A stretch of DNA of 49,899 bases, taken from assembly GCA_903927685.1 (NCBI GenBank), contig CAIYOB010001582.1, positions 1 through 49,899 of the forward strand, read 5' to 3'. The DNA is from an uncultured Planctomycetaceae bacterium. GTDB taxonomy: Bacteria > Planctomycetota > Planctomycetia > Pirellulales > Pirellulaceae. Below are positions 23,795 through 30,712 of this stretch, one piece after another (within the stretch, counting starts at the first letter, position 1; every line of letters starts with the position of its first letter). The position numbers and the translations under genes are program-made. The notes under the pieces are model-generated. The model was not told the origin of the DNA. It did no database searches and saw only the letters and a list, made by a program, of their open reading frames with translations.

Positions 23795-25147
23795 TCAGCC
23801 TGGTTCGCCGTCGAACTCCTGGATGGTTTGGGAACGCCCGTGGGTTTCCGGAACCCAGCAGATTGTGACCAGCGTCGAGACCAGAGCCAGGGCGGCCAGG
23901 CATGCAAAGAGCGTGGCATAGGCCGCGGCCGGATACACGATCCGCGCCGCGGCGACATCGGCCCGGCCGCCAAAGGCATCCAGGATCGCTCCGGCGGCAT
24001 TGCCCAGGACACCGACGCCGACATAGGCCACGGTATTCAGCACCGAAATCGTCACGGCCACCGCGTCGGGCCGATTGACCTCCTTCATCACGGCGGCGCT
24101 GGCGGGCAGGCCGCTGGTGGAGAGCGCCAGCAGCACGTAGCCCGCCAGGAATACCCATCCCGGCGCGGCCAGGAGGACGGCGACCAGCATCAGCACCGTG
24201 GACAGCAGGATCAGTGCCGTGGCGGCAAGGATGACCGGTTTGCGGCGCTCGCCGGTCAGCCGCAGCAGCGGTCCGCTGCCCACCGCCGCCGCTCCGCAGG
24301 CGCTGGCCATGACCAACACGAATGTGGCCGCAGCGGCGGAACTCAACCCCACCGCGTCCTCCAGGAACTTCTTGCCCAAGACGCCTTGGATCACGAACGC
24401 GACGGGAAAGTTGATCACGCCGCAGACCAGCAGCGGGCGGCTGCGCCGGTTGCACAGCACTTCCCAAACCACCTGCAGCGAAGCGCCGCCGCGGCCGGCA
24501 GGGGCGGGCTCCAGTCGCCGCAACACCACTCGGGCCATGACCAGCACCGCGAACGACAGGCCCGCCACCGCCAGCAGCGTATCGCGCCAGCCAAAGCGAT
24601 GGACGGCCCGCTCAAAGGGCAGGGTCGCCGCAATGTTCCCAACATAGCTCGCCAGCATGGCCAATCCCAACAGCCCGGCGAAGTGGCGGGCGGCAAACAG
24701 GGTGTCGACTTCCTTGACGATGCTCAAATAGACAAAACTGGAGCCGAAGCCGATCAAGACGCGACTGGCGAAGAGCAGCGTCGTGGAGTGGGCACAGGGG
24801 AACAGCACCGCCCCTGCACACATGACGGCGCTGCCGAACAGCAGCGTCCGCCGGCCGCCGTAACGGTCCGCGGCCACGCCCACGACGAGCTGCATGCCGG
24901 CGTAGACATAAATGAAGATCGCGCCCAAGGCGGTCACCGCCGAGGCGCTCAAGCCAAAATCGTGCTGCAACTCGTCAAAGATCGTGCCGGGAATGCCCGT
25001 CCGCTGGAAGTACGCCAGGCAGTACAGCAGGGCCATCGCCCCAAACGCAACGGCGCGCACCGTCCCAGGGGTGATGGGCTCCGCCGCGCGGTGCGCGGCC
25101 GCCGCTGGAGAAGCAAGATTCTCGGCCCTCGTGGTGTTCCCGTTCAT
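23795..25147 (-). CDS. MFS transporter
   Basis: An inner-membrane secondary transporter of 450 residues with about 12 hydrophobic helices. The first helix region is VAFGAMALLYCLAYFQRTG. Loop 2-3 carries the MFS signature VGVAADRYGGRRTLLFGS, and VLIGFGSSFVYLSIVKEV matches helix 4 of the phosphate-ester antiporter-like group. Substrate is not predictable. ATG 25147 begins MNGNTTRAENLASP, a soluble cytoplasmic leader; the frame continues upstream but overlaps the DUF4058 gene. It is the last gene of a same-strand run, 19 bases after the DUF4058 stop, so co-transcription is likely. Confidence 0.88.
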   Translation of the reverse strand: MNGNTTRAENLASPAAAAHRAAEPITPGTVRAVAFGAMALLYCLAYFQRTGIPGTIFDELQHDFGLSASAVTALGAIFIYVYAGMQLVVGVAADRYGGRRTLLFGSAVMCAGAVLFPCAHSTTLLFASRVLIGFGSSFVYLSIVKEVDTLFAARHFAGLLGLAMLASYVGNIAATLPFERAVHRFGWRDTLLAVAGLSFAVLVMARVVLRRLEPAPAGRGGASLQVVWEVLCNRRSRPLLVCGVINFPVAFVIQGVLGKKFLEDAVGLSSAAAATFVLVMASACGAAAVGSGPLLRLTGERRKPVILAATALILLSTVLMLVAVLLAAPGWVFLAGYVLLALSTSGLPASAAVMKEVNRPDAVAVTISVLNTVAYVGVGVLGNAAGAILDAFGGRADVAAARIVYPAAAYATLFACLAALALVSTLVTICWVPETHGRSQTIQEFDGEPG

Positions 25148-25166
25148 GGGGGCGAAGTGGGGCGAG

Positions 25167-25958
25167 TCACCGCCGCCCCTGGCTGCGGAGCAGGCTGTCC
25201 GCCCATTGCTCGTCCTCGTCCGACAGCGGCGGGTCCGGGACGCGGCGATAATCGAGGTCGGCGTCGTAGCCGCCGTTGCGGTAGCACTGCTCGACCAGGA
25301 TCTGCAGATCCAGCGGCACGTCGGCATCCGTCTGCCGCAAGGGAACCTTGACGGTCGGCAGTCGCTGGCGGAGCGGCACCGGATAGACTTCGACGGCCGC
25401 CGGATCCCAACCGCGGCGGACACAGACCTGGTAGGCCGTGCGATGCGAAACGGGCAGCCGATGGTAGGGGACGCCGAGCCTGCGGTGTCCGGAACGTAGC
25501 AGGTCGATTTCGACCAGGCTCACGCCGCCCGCCCGCAACTCCTCCTGCTTCTGGCGATACTTGTCCCGGCTGTCACCAGGCAGCTTGTTGGCCAGGCTCA
25601 CCACCTCGATCACCGTGACGACCCGCTTGCCCGACCCCACGTCGATGATCTCGATGAAGGTCTCGGTCATGGGCTCGGCCTCCAGCCGCAGAATCACGGG
25701 CTCGAGCACCGCAACATCCGTCTCGACAGCGACGGCCGCGGACAGGCCCTGTCCGCGTTCGACGACGCGAATGTCCGGATACACGCTGCGGCCTTCTCCT
25801 TCGCCAGGTTCGACCACCACCCGTTCCTCGACGCGCGCCCGCAGATCGCCCGGCAGTCTTCCCTGGAGTTGATCCCGCGCGTAAATGATCAGACTCGCAT
25901 GGACGTCACGCCAGAACTCTTCCAGATAGGGGTCCATGCCGGGAAACGGGCTTGCCAT
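25167..25958 (-). CDS. DUF4058 family protein
   Basis: A 263-residue cytoplasmic protein starting MASPFPGMDPYLEEFWRDVHASLI, the diagnostic opening of DUF4058, a family frequent in cyanobacteria and planctomycetes. Later blocks include SVYPDIRVVE, FIEIIDVGSGKRVVTVIEV and KLPGDSRDKYRQKQEEL with VEIDLLRSG. The E-V-V / V-E-I-D strands with K/R-x-K resemble restriction-endonuclease-like cores, a resemblance I cannot test. GAGGAG stands 8 bases before ATG 25958. It lies between a tail-anchored small protein and an MFS transporter in a minus-strand run. Confidence 0.88.
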   Translation of the reverse strand: MASPFPGMDPYLEEFWRDVHASLIIYARDQLQGRLPGDLRARVEERVVVEPGEGEGRSVYPDIRVVERGQGLSAAVAVETDVAVLEPVILRLEAEPMTETFIEIIDVGSGKRVVTVIEVVSLANKLPGDSRDKYRQKQEELRAGGVSLVEIDLLRSGHRRLGVPYHRLPVSHRTAYQVCVRRGWDPAAVEVYPVPLRQRLPTVKVPLRQTDADVPLDLQILVEQCYRNGGYDADLDYRRVPDPPLSDEDEQWADSLLRSQGRR

Positions 25959-25998
25959 CAGGGCGACTCCTCGTGTCATCAAGTGCTATTGATGCCTG

Positions 25999-26196
25999 TC
26001 AGGAAAACGCCAGCCAGGCCAGAATGCACAGCCAAACCAGGAAGACGGTCACGCTGGCGGACAGCAACAGGCGGCTGCCGCGTCGCGGGTGCGGCGGGAT
26101 TTCCTTCGCGGGGGGCGGAGGAACGTCCCGCAATCCCTTCCGATGCAAGGCGCCATCCGTCAAGTCTGGCATTCTGTTTGCCGCGTGCCTGGCCAT
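25999..26196 (-). CDS. Small tail-anchored membrane protein
   Basis: A 65-residue protein: a basic and proline-rich cytoplasmic part (VPPPPAKEIPPHPRRGSR), then one hydrophobic helix at the C-terminus (LLLSASVTVFLVWLCILAWLAF). No family recognised. ATG 26196 lies one base after the stop of the Minf_1886 gene (TAA-C-ATG), so it is almost certainly translated by coupling. A longer frame upstream overlaps that gene and is not favoured. Confidence 0.65.
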   Translation of the reverse strand: MARHAANRMPDLTDGALHRKGLRDVPPPPAKEIPPHPRRGSRLLLSASVTVFLVWLCILAWLAFS

Positions 26197-26197
26197 G

Positions 26198-26626
26198 TTA
26201 TTCCGGCAATTTGATTTGGAACTGGCGGACCAACGCTTCCTCAAAGTCGAAGACGTTGTCGAAGTCTTCCCGACGATCCGTATCCGACTTGCGCATCAAG
26301 TTCACCGCGATCATGTTGTAGACCAACTCGCCAAAATCGCTCGTCGAGTAGATCCCCCAGCTGTTCAGTACCCATTTGGCCATGAAACCGTACTGTTCCA
26401 GGGCGAATTGACGCAGGGCCTCGGACAGCTGCTGGCCGGTCAGGTGGGACTCCGGTGGCGGCTTCTGGCCGCGCCGCAGCGGCCGGCTGACACCCATGCC
26501 CAGGACTCGCTGGGCGTAATCCAGCCCCTCGCGCACGAACTGATACGCTTCCAGGCGATATCGATGATCGCGTCGGAGCAGTTGCACCAGAGGATGTTCT
26601 TCGGCCGGCATAGGTTCCATCGTCAC
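26198..26626 (-). CDS. Minf_1886 family protein
   Basis: A 142-residue conserved protein of the Verrucomicrobia/Planctomycetes Minf_1886 family (TIGR04138-like). Recognisable blocks are YRLEAYQFVREGLDYAQRV, SHLTGQQLSEALRQFALEQYG, LNSWGIYSTSDFGELVYNMI and DFDNVFDFEEALV. Function unknown; predicted soluble and helical. The GTG at 26626 overlaps the ricT stop (GTGA), with ATG 26620 as alternative start. The tight coupling to a PSP1/RicT gene points to a role in the same process, possibly RNA processing or ribosome maturation (inference). Confidence 0.85.
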   Translation of the reverse strand: MTMEPMPAEEHPLVQLLRRDHRYRLEAYQFVREGLDYAQRVLGMGVSRPLRRGQKPPPESHLTGQQLSEALRQFALEQYGFMAKWVLNSWGIYSTSDFGELVYNMIAVNLMRKSDTDRREDFDNVFDFEEALVRQFQIKLPE

Positions 26627-27462
26627 TTGCTGCCCTTGCCCTTCCCGCCGCGGCGGCTGACCGCCTCGACCTCCGCCGCCTCGACCAGGGCCCGCCGATT
26701 GTCTTCAAACTCGACGAGCAACTGCTGGGCCAGGATTTCCTGACCGACGACTCGGGCTTTGCCCTTTTCGAGCGTCACTTCCGAGCCCACGGGCGGCAAC
26801 TGGCGTTGCAGTTCCACATACGTATCATACTCGTAACGCAAGCAACACTTCAGCCGCCCACAACGCCCCGAGATCTTGGTTGGATCCAAGGTCGCCTTCT
26901 GCATCTTCGCCATTTTCATCGACACCGGCGGCATCTCGATCAGGTACGTGTTGCAGCACACGGCCTTGCCGCAGTCTCCGTAATCCGCCAACAGCTTGGC
27001 TTCATCGCGGACGCCAATCTGCCGCATCTCGATCCGGGTCTGAAATTCCCCGGCCAGCCGCTTGACCAACTCGCGAAAGTCGATGCGGCCCTCGGCCAGG
27101 TAGTAGATGATGATGCGTTCGCCACCGAACAGATGCTCGATATCAACCAGCTGCATTTGCAAGGACAGCTGCTCGACGTGTCGCCGACAGGTCTCAAACT
27201 CCTGCTTGGCCGAGACCAAAAGATGGGCCTGCTCGTTGGCGTCCTCGGGGGTCATTTCGCGCAAGATTTGACCCTCAGACGAGACATCGGACTCGTCCAG
27301 CTTGCCCGGGCTCGCTTCGCACAAAATCTCGCCGACTTCCAGACCGCGATTGGTGCGCGCGATCACCCTGGCGGCACGAGCGAAAGCCGCGCCGCCCCGG
27401 CTCGACAGCACGGCCAAGTAACGCATGACCCCGTAGCGAACAATGTATTTCGGCATTGGCAC
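26623..27462 (-). CDS. ricT: PSP1 domain protein, RicT (YaaT)-like
   Basis: A 279-residue cytoplasmic protein of the PSP1 C-terminal family. In Bacillus, RicT with RicA and RicF forms the Y-complex that carries [4Fe-4S] clusters and helps RNase Y process mRNA. The hallmark cysteines are present: GDCGKAVCC and SGRCGRLKCCLRYEYDTY. Conserved strands include RIIIYYLAEGRIDFRELVKRL and TRIEMRQIGVRDEAKLLADYG. The Lys/Gly-rich tail RRGGKGKGSK may bind RNA. It heads a five-gene same-strand run (RicT, Minf_1886, tail-anchored protein, DUF4058, MFS) with overlaps or short gaps, and has a good promoter match upstream. Confidence 0.88.
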   Translation of the reverse strand: MPMPKYIVRYGVMRYLAVLSSRGGAAFARAARVIARTNRGLEVGEILCEASPGKLDESDVSSEGQILREMTPEDANEQAHLLVSAKQEFETCRRHVEQLSLQMQLVDIEHLFGGERIIIYYLAEGRIDFRELVKRLAGEFQTRIEMRQIGVRDEAKLLADYGDCGKAVCCNTYLIEMPPVSMKMAKMQKATLDPTKISGRCGRLKCCLRYEYDTYVELQRQLPPVGSEVTLEKGKARVVGQEILAQQLLVEFEDNRRALVEAAEVEAVSRRGGKGKGSK

Positions 27463-27850
27463 TCGACACCAGCTGGACGACGCGAACGATGATGACCTGC
27501 CGGAGGATCCCCAGGAGACGAACTACCGAGCAAGTATAGTCGCCTGATCGCCCCGGACCAACGACGAGCGGGCGAAGGCGCAAACGGCAAAAGACTACCT
27601 ATAGGGTGCAATATCCGCCTTGGCGGTGCAAGTCCCGAAAGCCGCTTTTTTTCCGGAACTCCGCATTGCATGTCCCTCGCCGGAATCTTCTGTTGTAGCA
27701 GTGGTGCGGATTGCGGAGCTGGGCATCCAAATCCTGGATGGATCTCTGCCGGACAGCCGATCAACCGCATTGGCTCGCTCAAGGTTGCTTGCAGCCGGGC
27801 CCATGGCACGGGAGCCATACTCCGCCAGCGTCCCACGGAGGGAAGAAGCC
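27463..27850. other. Divergent intergenic region ricT / zinc ribbon
   Basis: About 390 bases. Apart from the ricT promoter (27533-27561) nothing distinctive was found. Longer frames running into the zinc-ribbon gene from here lack ribosome sites and look like chance extensions. Confidence 0.5.
27533..27561 (-). promoter_or_regulatory. Candidate sigma-70 promoter of the ricT operon
   Basis: On the minus strand TTGGTC (27561-27556), 17 bases, TATACT (27538-27533), about 70 bases upstream of the ricT start. One of the best matches to the consensus in the window. Confidence 0.5.
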
Positions 27851-28045
27851 GTGAAATGCCCCAACTGCGGATCGACCAAGCTGAGAAAGAGCCAGGACGA
27901 CGGCAGTCGAATCGCGCTGCTCATTCGGCCGTTTCTGATTCGCATCCGGTGTTACGTTTGCGGACACGATTTTCTGCGTCCCACGGCCTGGACGGACGGG
28001 CTTCCGTCCGCCCCAAAATACCGCGCAACTCGGCGTGCGGCTTGA
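27851..28045 (+). CDS. Small zinc-ribbon protein
   Basis: A 64-residue basic protein. MKCPNCGSTKLRKS at the N-terminus and RCYVCGHDFLRP about 30 residues later provide two C-x2-C knuckles of a zinc ribbon. Between them lies a hydrophobic, basic stretch (ALLIRPFLIRIR). Family members of this kind are common in planctomycetes but uncharacterised. The GTG at 27851 is preceded by GGAGGGAAG; a longer frame upstream is not supported. It converges on the dodecin gene with a 15-base gap. Confidence 0.65.
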   Translation: MKCPNCGSTKLRKSQDDGSRIALLIRPFLIRIRCYVCGHDFLRPTAWTDGLPSAPKYRATRRAA

Positions 28046-28060
28046 AGATCTGCTCGTCCA

Positions 28061-28264
28061 CTAAATCTTGCAGCCGACCCGAACGGTCACCTGATACTGC
28101 TTGACCTTGCCGTCGGCGATCGCTCCCCGCTGCTCGACGACCTCGAACCAGCTTGTCCCAGTCGTCATTTCCGCCGCCTTGGCCACCGCATTGACGGTCG
28201 CCTCCTCAAAGGAATTGGCGGACGTGCCCACGATCTCGATCTTCTTGAAAACGGAATCAGCCAT
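28061..28264 (-). CDS. Dodecin family protein
   Basis: A 67-residue protein that assembles into a hollow dodecamer binding flavins (or CoA/flavin in bacterial types) and buffers free flavin. MADSVFKKIEIVGTSANSFE is the first strand and helix; SWFEVVEQRGAIADGKVKQY contains the Trp that stacks on flavin; QVTVRVGCKI is the last strand. The length is exactly as in the family. GAGGTGAC precedes ATG 28264; the frame extends a little further upstream without support. Confidence 0.93.
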   Translation of the reverse strand: MADSVFKKIEIVGTSANSFEEATVNAVAKAAEMTTGTSWFEVVEQRGAIADGKVKQYQVTVRVGCKI

Positions 28265-28325
28265 TCTTGTCACCTCATTTTTCTCATCAGGAACGAAGTC
28301 CAAAGCCAGTCGGATTTGTCGGAAC

Positions 28326-28353
28326 AGTGTAGTTCGTCCGCGTGGATTGGCAA
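28326..28353 (-). promoter_or_regulatory. Candidate promoter of the dodecin gene
   Basis: On the minus strand TTGCCA (28353-28348), 16 bases, TACACT (28331-28326), about 60 bases before the start codon. By eye only. Confidence 0.4.
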
Positions 28354-28740
28354 AGGGGGGCGTCCGGTCCGGGCGTCCGGTCCGGGTGATCGGCTCTGGG
28401 GGCGTTGGTCAGGGGTGTCCACCCAAGCCTTGCCAGAAGCCGCGTGCCGTCGGCCCCCTGGGGGATGTCTGCCGGGATTGGGGAAGACTGGGAAGTCTGT
28501 ACCTGCGACGCCCCCCGCCCGCCAAGCCACTGGCGAGTCGCACGGACGCAACCTGCCACAGAATTTCGGAAACCGATCCAGATCAAGCCCAATGTTTCCG
28601 ATGTAAAACTTTGCGGCCTGTAAGGCAGTCAACCGAAAAAGGAATGCGCACGGAAAGGAAACGGCTCGGTCCGGCGGCGAGGTTTACCCCGTCGCTGCTT
28701 TCGTCAAAGACGGATCGTCCTTCGCCCAACCTGGCCGCGC

Positions 28741-28800
28741 GTGAATTTCATTGTCACGTCATGTCGTTAATGACGATGTATATATCGCATAGAACGCATC
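28741..28800 (+). promoter_or_regulatory. AT-rich island with inverted repeat upstream of the YTV gene
   Basis: A conspicuous AT-rich stretch in GC-rich surroundings. CGTCAT (28757-28762) and ATGACG (28770-28775) form a 6-bp inverted repeat with a 7-base gap. TATATA (28779-28784) follows immediately and could be a -10 box. No good -35 hexamer is present at the right distance, so the repeat may be the site of an activator. Confidence 0.4.
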
Positions 28801-29022
28801 TTAACTGGCTGTCATGCGCGCTGCATTTTGCCTGAGCCGAACAGCGCCCGGGCAGAATGCCACGGAAGGCGAGCGAGAGAACCACTGTCGAATGCGGAAT
28901 CCGCGGATTCGGTGGAACGTGCAACACGGACGGGGCGGCCGGAGCGATGCATCCCTTACCAGGAATGCAGTCTGACCAGACCTGAGAACCCGTTCAAGCT
29001 TGCCAAGCAAGGAGATTTCGCG

Positions 29023-30600
29023 ATGAAGACCATGTATGGCGTGGCGGCGGCAGCCGTGCTGATCGTCGCCGCTTACACGAACACGGCGAGCGCCGGCTAC
29101 CTCGGCGCTGCCTGCTATCAAAAGGCCGGTTGCGGCGTCGAGGTGGCGGAGGACTGCTGCCAGAAACCGCAGACCTACACGGTCATGAAGACCTGCCGTA
29201 AGGTCGTGTACGAGAAGCAGTGTTTCACCTGCTACCGCACGGTCCGCGAAACGGTGTGCGAGACCAAGACGATCAACTGCGTCAAGTACGTGCCCGAAAC
29301 GTGCTACCGCGAATGCACCTATACGGTTTGCCGGCCGGTCTACGAGACCTGCTACCGGACGGTGAATTACACCGTCTGCAAGCCCGTCTGGGAGACTTGC
29401 CAGAAGGAAATCTGCTATACGGTCTGCCGGCCGGTGTACGAGACCTGCTACCGGACGGTGAACTACACCGTCTGCAAGCCCGTCTGGGAAACCAAGACGA
29501 AGGAGATCTGCTACACGGTCTGCAAGCCGGTCTACGAGACCTGCTACCGGACGGTGAACTACACGGTCTGCAAGCCCGTCTGGGAAACCCGCCAGAAGGA
29601 AGTCTGCTACACCGTTTGCAAGCCGGTCTACGAGACCTGCTACCGGACGGTGAACTACACGGTCTGCAAACCGGTCTGGGAAACCTGCCAGAAGGAAGTC
29701 TGCTACACGGTCTGCAAGCCGGTCTACGAGACGGTCATGAAGGAAGTCTGCGAAGTGGTCTGCAAGCCGGTCTGCTACCAGAAGACGATCCGGGTCTGCG
29801 GCGGTCGCTGGGAAACCCAGATGATCGAGGACCCGTGCGGTTCGGTGCAGAAGGGCTGTGGCTGCGAGCAGAAGTGCGGCTGCGCCCCGCGGATGATCTG
29901 CAAGCGAGTGTGGGTGCCGGAAGTCTGCGAAAAGACGATCGACTGCGTCCGCTACGAGCGGTGCGTGGTGAAGAAGCAGTGCCCGATTACCGTCTGCCGC
30001 TGGGTCAGCGAACCGCGGACGAAGATCTGCACCTATCAGGTCTGCCGCATGGTGCGGGAATGCTGCACCAAGCAGGTGCCGTACACGGTCTGCCGCATGG
30101 TCCCGGAAACCCGCACCCAGGTCTGCACCTATCGCGTCTGCCGGATGGTGCAAGAGTGCCATACCAAGCAAGTGCCGTACACGGTCTGCCGCATGGAGCA
30201 GGAAACCCGCACCAAGGTCTGCACCTATCGCGTCTGCCACATGGTCCAGGAGTGCCACAGCAAGCAGGTCCCCTACACGGTCTGCCGCATGGTGCCGGAA
30301 ACCCGGACCAAGGTCTGCACGTACCGCGTCTGCCGGATGGTGCAGGAATGCCGCACCAAGCAGGTGCCGTACACGGTCTGCCGGATGGTGCAGGAATGCC
30401 GCACCAAGCAGGTGCCGTACACGGTCTGCAAGGCGGTGAGCTACTGCAAGACGGTGCAAGTCCCCAGGACGGTGTGCCGCCAGGTGCCGTACACGGTCAC
30501 GCGGTGCGTACCGAAGGTCATCTGCGAGCAGATTCCTGTGACGGTCTGCTGCCCGACGCCGAGCTGCCCGCCGAAACGCTGCTTTGGCAAGTGCATCTGA
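29023..30600 (+). CDS. YTV-repeat cysteine-rich secreted protein
   Basis: A 525-residue exported protein with signal peptide MKTMYGVAAAAVLIVAAYTN...ASA. Almost all of the mature chain is made of 16-residue modules built around Y-T-V-C-[KR]-x-V, the planctomycete YTV repeat (Pfam YTV family), implicated in proteinaceous cell envelopes. Array 1: four 32-residue units with CYRTVNYTVCKPVWET (residues 110-237). Array 2: three and a half 32-residue units with PYTVCRMVPETRT and VCTYRVCRMVQEC (residues 352-463). Between them lies a non-repeat Cys-rich block (QKGCGCEQKCGCAPR). The very high Cys content suggests an extensive disulfide-linked wall or surface polymer. AAGGAG is 8 bases before the ATG. 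A strong terminator follows. Confidence 0.93.
   Translation: MKTMYGVAAAAVLIVAAYTNTASAGYLGAACYQKAGCGVEVAEDCCQKPQTYTVMKTCRKVVYEKQCFTCYRTVRETVCETKTINCVKYVPETCYRECTYTVCRPVYETCYRTVNYTVCKPVWETCQKEICYTVCRPVYETCYRTVNYTVCKPVWETKTKEICYTVCKPVYETCYRTVNYTVCKPVWETRQKEVCYTVCKPVYETCYRTVNYTVCKPVWETCQKEVCYTVCKPVYETVMKEVCEVVCKPVCYQKTIRVCGGRWETQMIEDPCGSVQKGCGCEQKCGCAPRMICKRVWVPEVCEKTIDCVRYERCVVKKQCPITVCRWVSEPRTKICTYQVCRMVRECCTKQVPYTVCRMVPETRTQVCTYRVCRMVQECHTKQVPYTVCRMEQETRTKVCTYRVCHMVQECHSKQVPYTVCRMVPETRTKVCTYRVCRMVQECRTKQVPYTVCRMVQECRTKQVPYTVCKAVSYCKTVQVPRTVCRQVPYTVTRCVPKVICEQIPVTVCCPTPSCPPKRCFGKCI
29350..29733 (+). repeat. 96-bp tandem repeats, array 1 of the YTV gene
   Basis: Four consecutive 96-bp units starting at 29350, 29446, 29542 and 29638. 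Each encodes CYRTVNYTVCKPVWE plus a second half KExCYTVC[RK]PVYET. DNA identity between units is high, consistent with recent duplication or conversion. Confidence 0.9.
30076..30411 (+). repeat. 96-bp tandem repeats, array 2 of the YTV gene
   Basis: Units start at 30076, 30172 and 30268, followed by a 48-bp half unit at 30364-30411. Each begins VPYTVCRM and contains VCTYRVC[RH]MVQEC. The 48-bp half step shows that the basic module is 16 codons. Confidence 0.88.
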
Positions 30601-30646
30601 TGTCGTCGTGAGTTTCCACGGCGAACCGCGGTCTGGTCAAACTGAC

Positions 30647-30686
30647 AGGCGTCCCCTTGCCGACAAGGGGACGCCTTGTTTCGTTT
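30647..30686. terminator. Strong terminator between the YTV gene and cstA
   Basis: AGGCGTCCCCTTG (30647-30659) pairs perfectly over 13 bp with CAAGGGGACGCCT (30664-30676) around a CCGA loop, followed by TGTTTCGTTTC. It lies 47 bases past the YTV stop and probably serves the convergent cstA transcript as well. Confidence 0.85.
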
Positions 30687-30712
30687 CGGGACGCCGTCGA
30701 GATGCCAGCCGT

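Larger units (their letters stand above)
28265..29022. other. Divergent intergenic region dodecin / YTV protein
   Basis: 758 bases with no credible gene. It holds a dodecin promoter candidate (28326-28353), a short tandem duplication of GGGCGTCCGGTCC near 28357-28386, and an AT-rich island with an inverted repeat at 28741-28800 upstream of the YTV gene. Confidence 0.55.

Noticed and set aside
29350..30411. Regular spaced repeats that could suggest a CRISPR array.
   Set aside because: Units are contiguous 96-bp coding repeats without variable spacers and translate into the YTV motif.
28801..30459. A 552-codon antisense frame with its own repeats (DRVRHLLGAAFLHHPA type).
   Set aside because: Its periodicity is simply the complement of the 96-bp YTV repeats; the sense protein has a signal peptide, ribosome site and known family.
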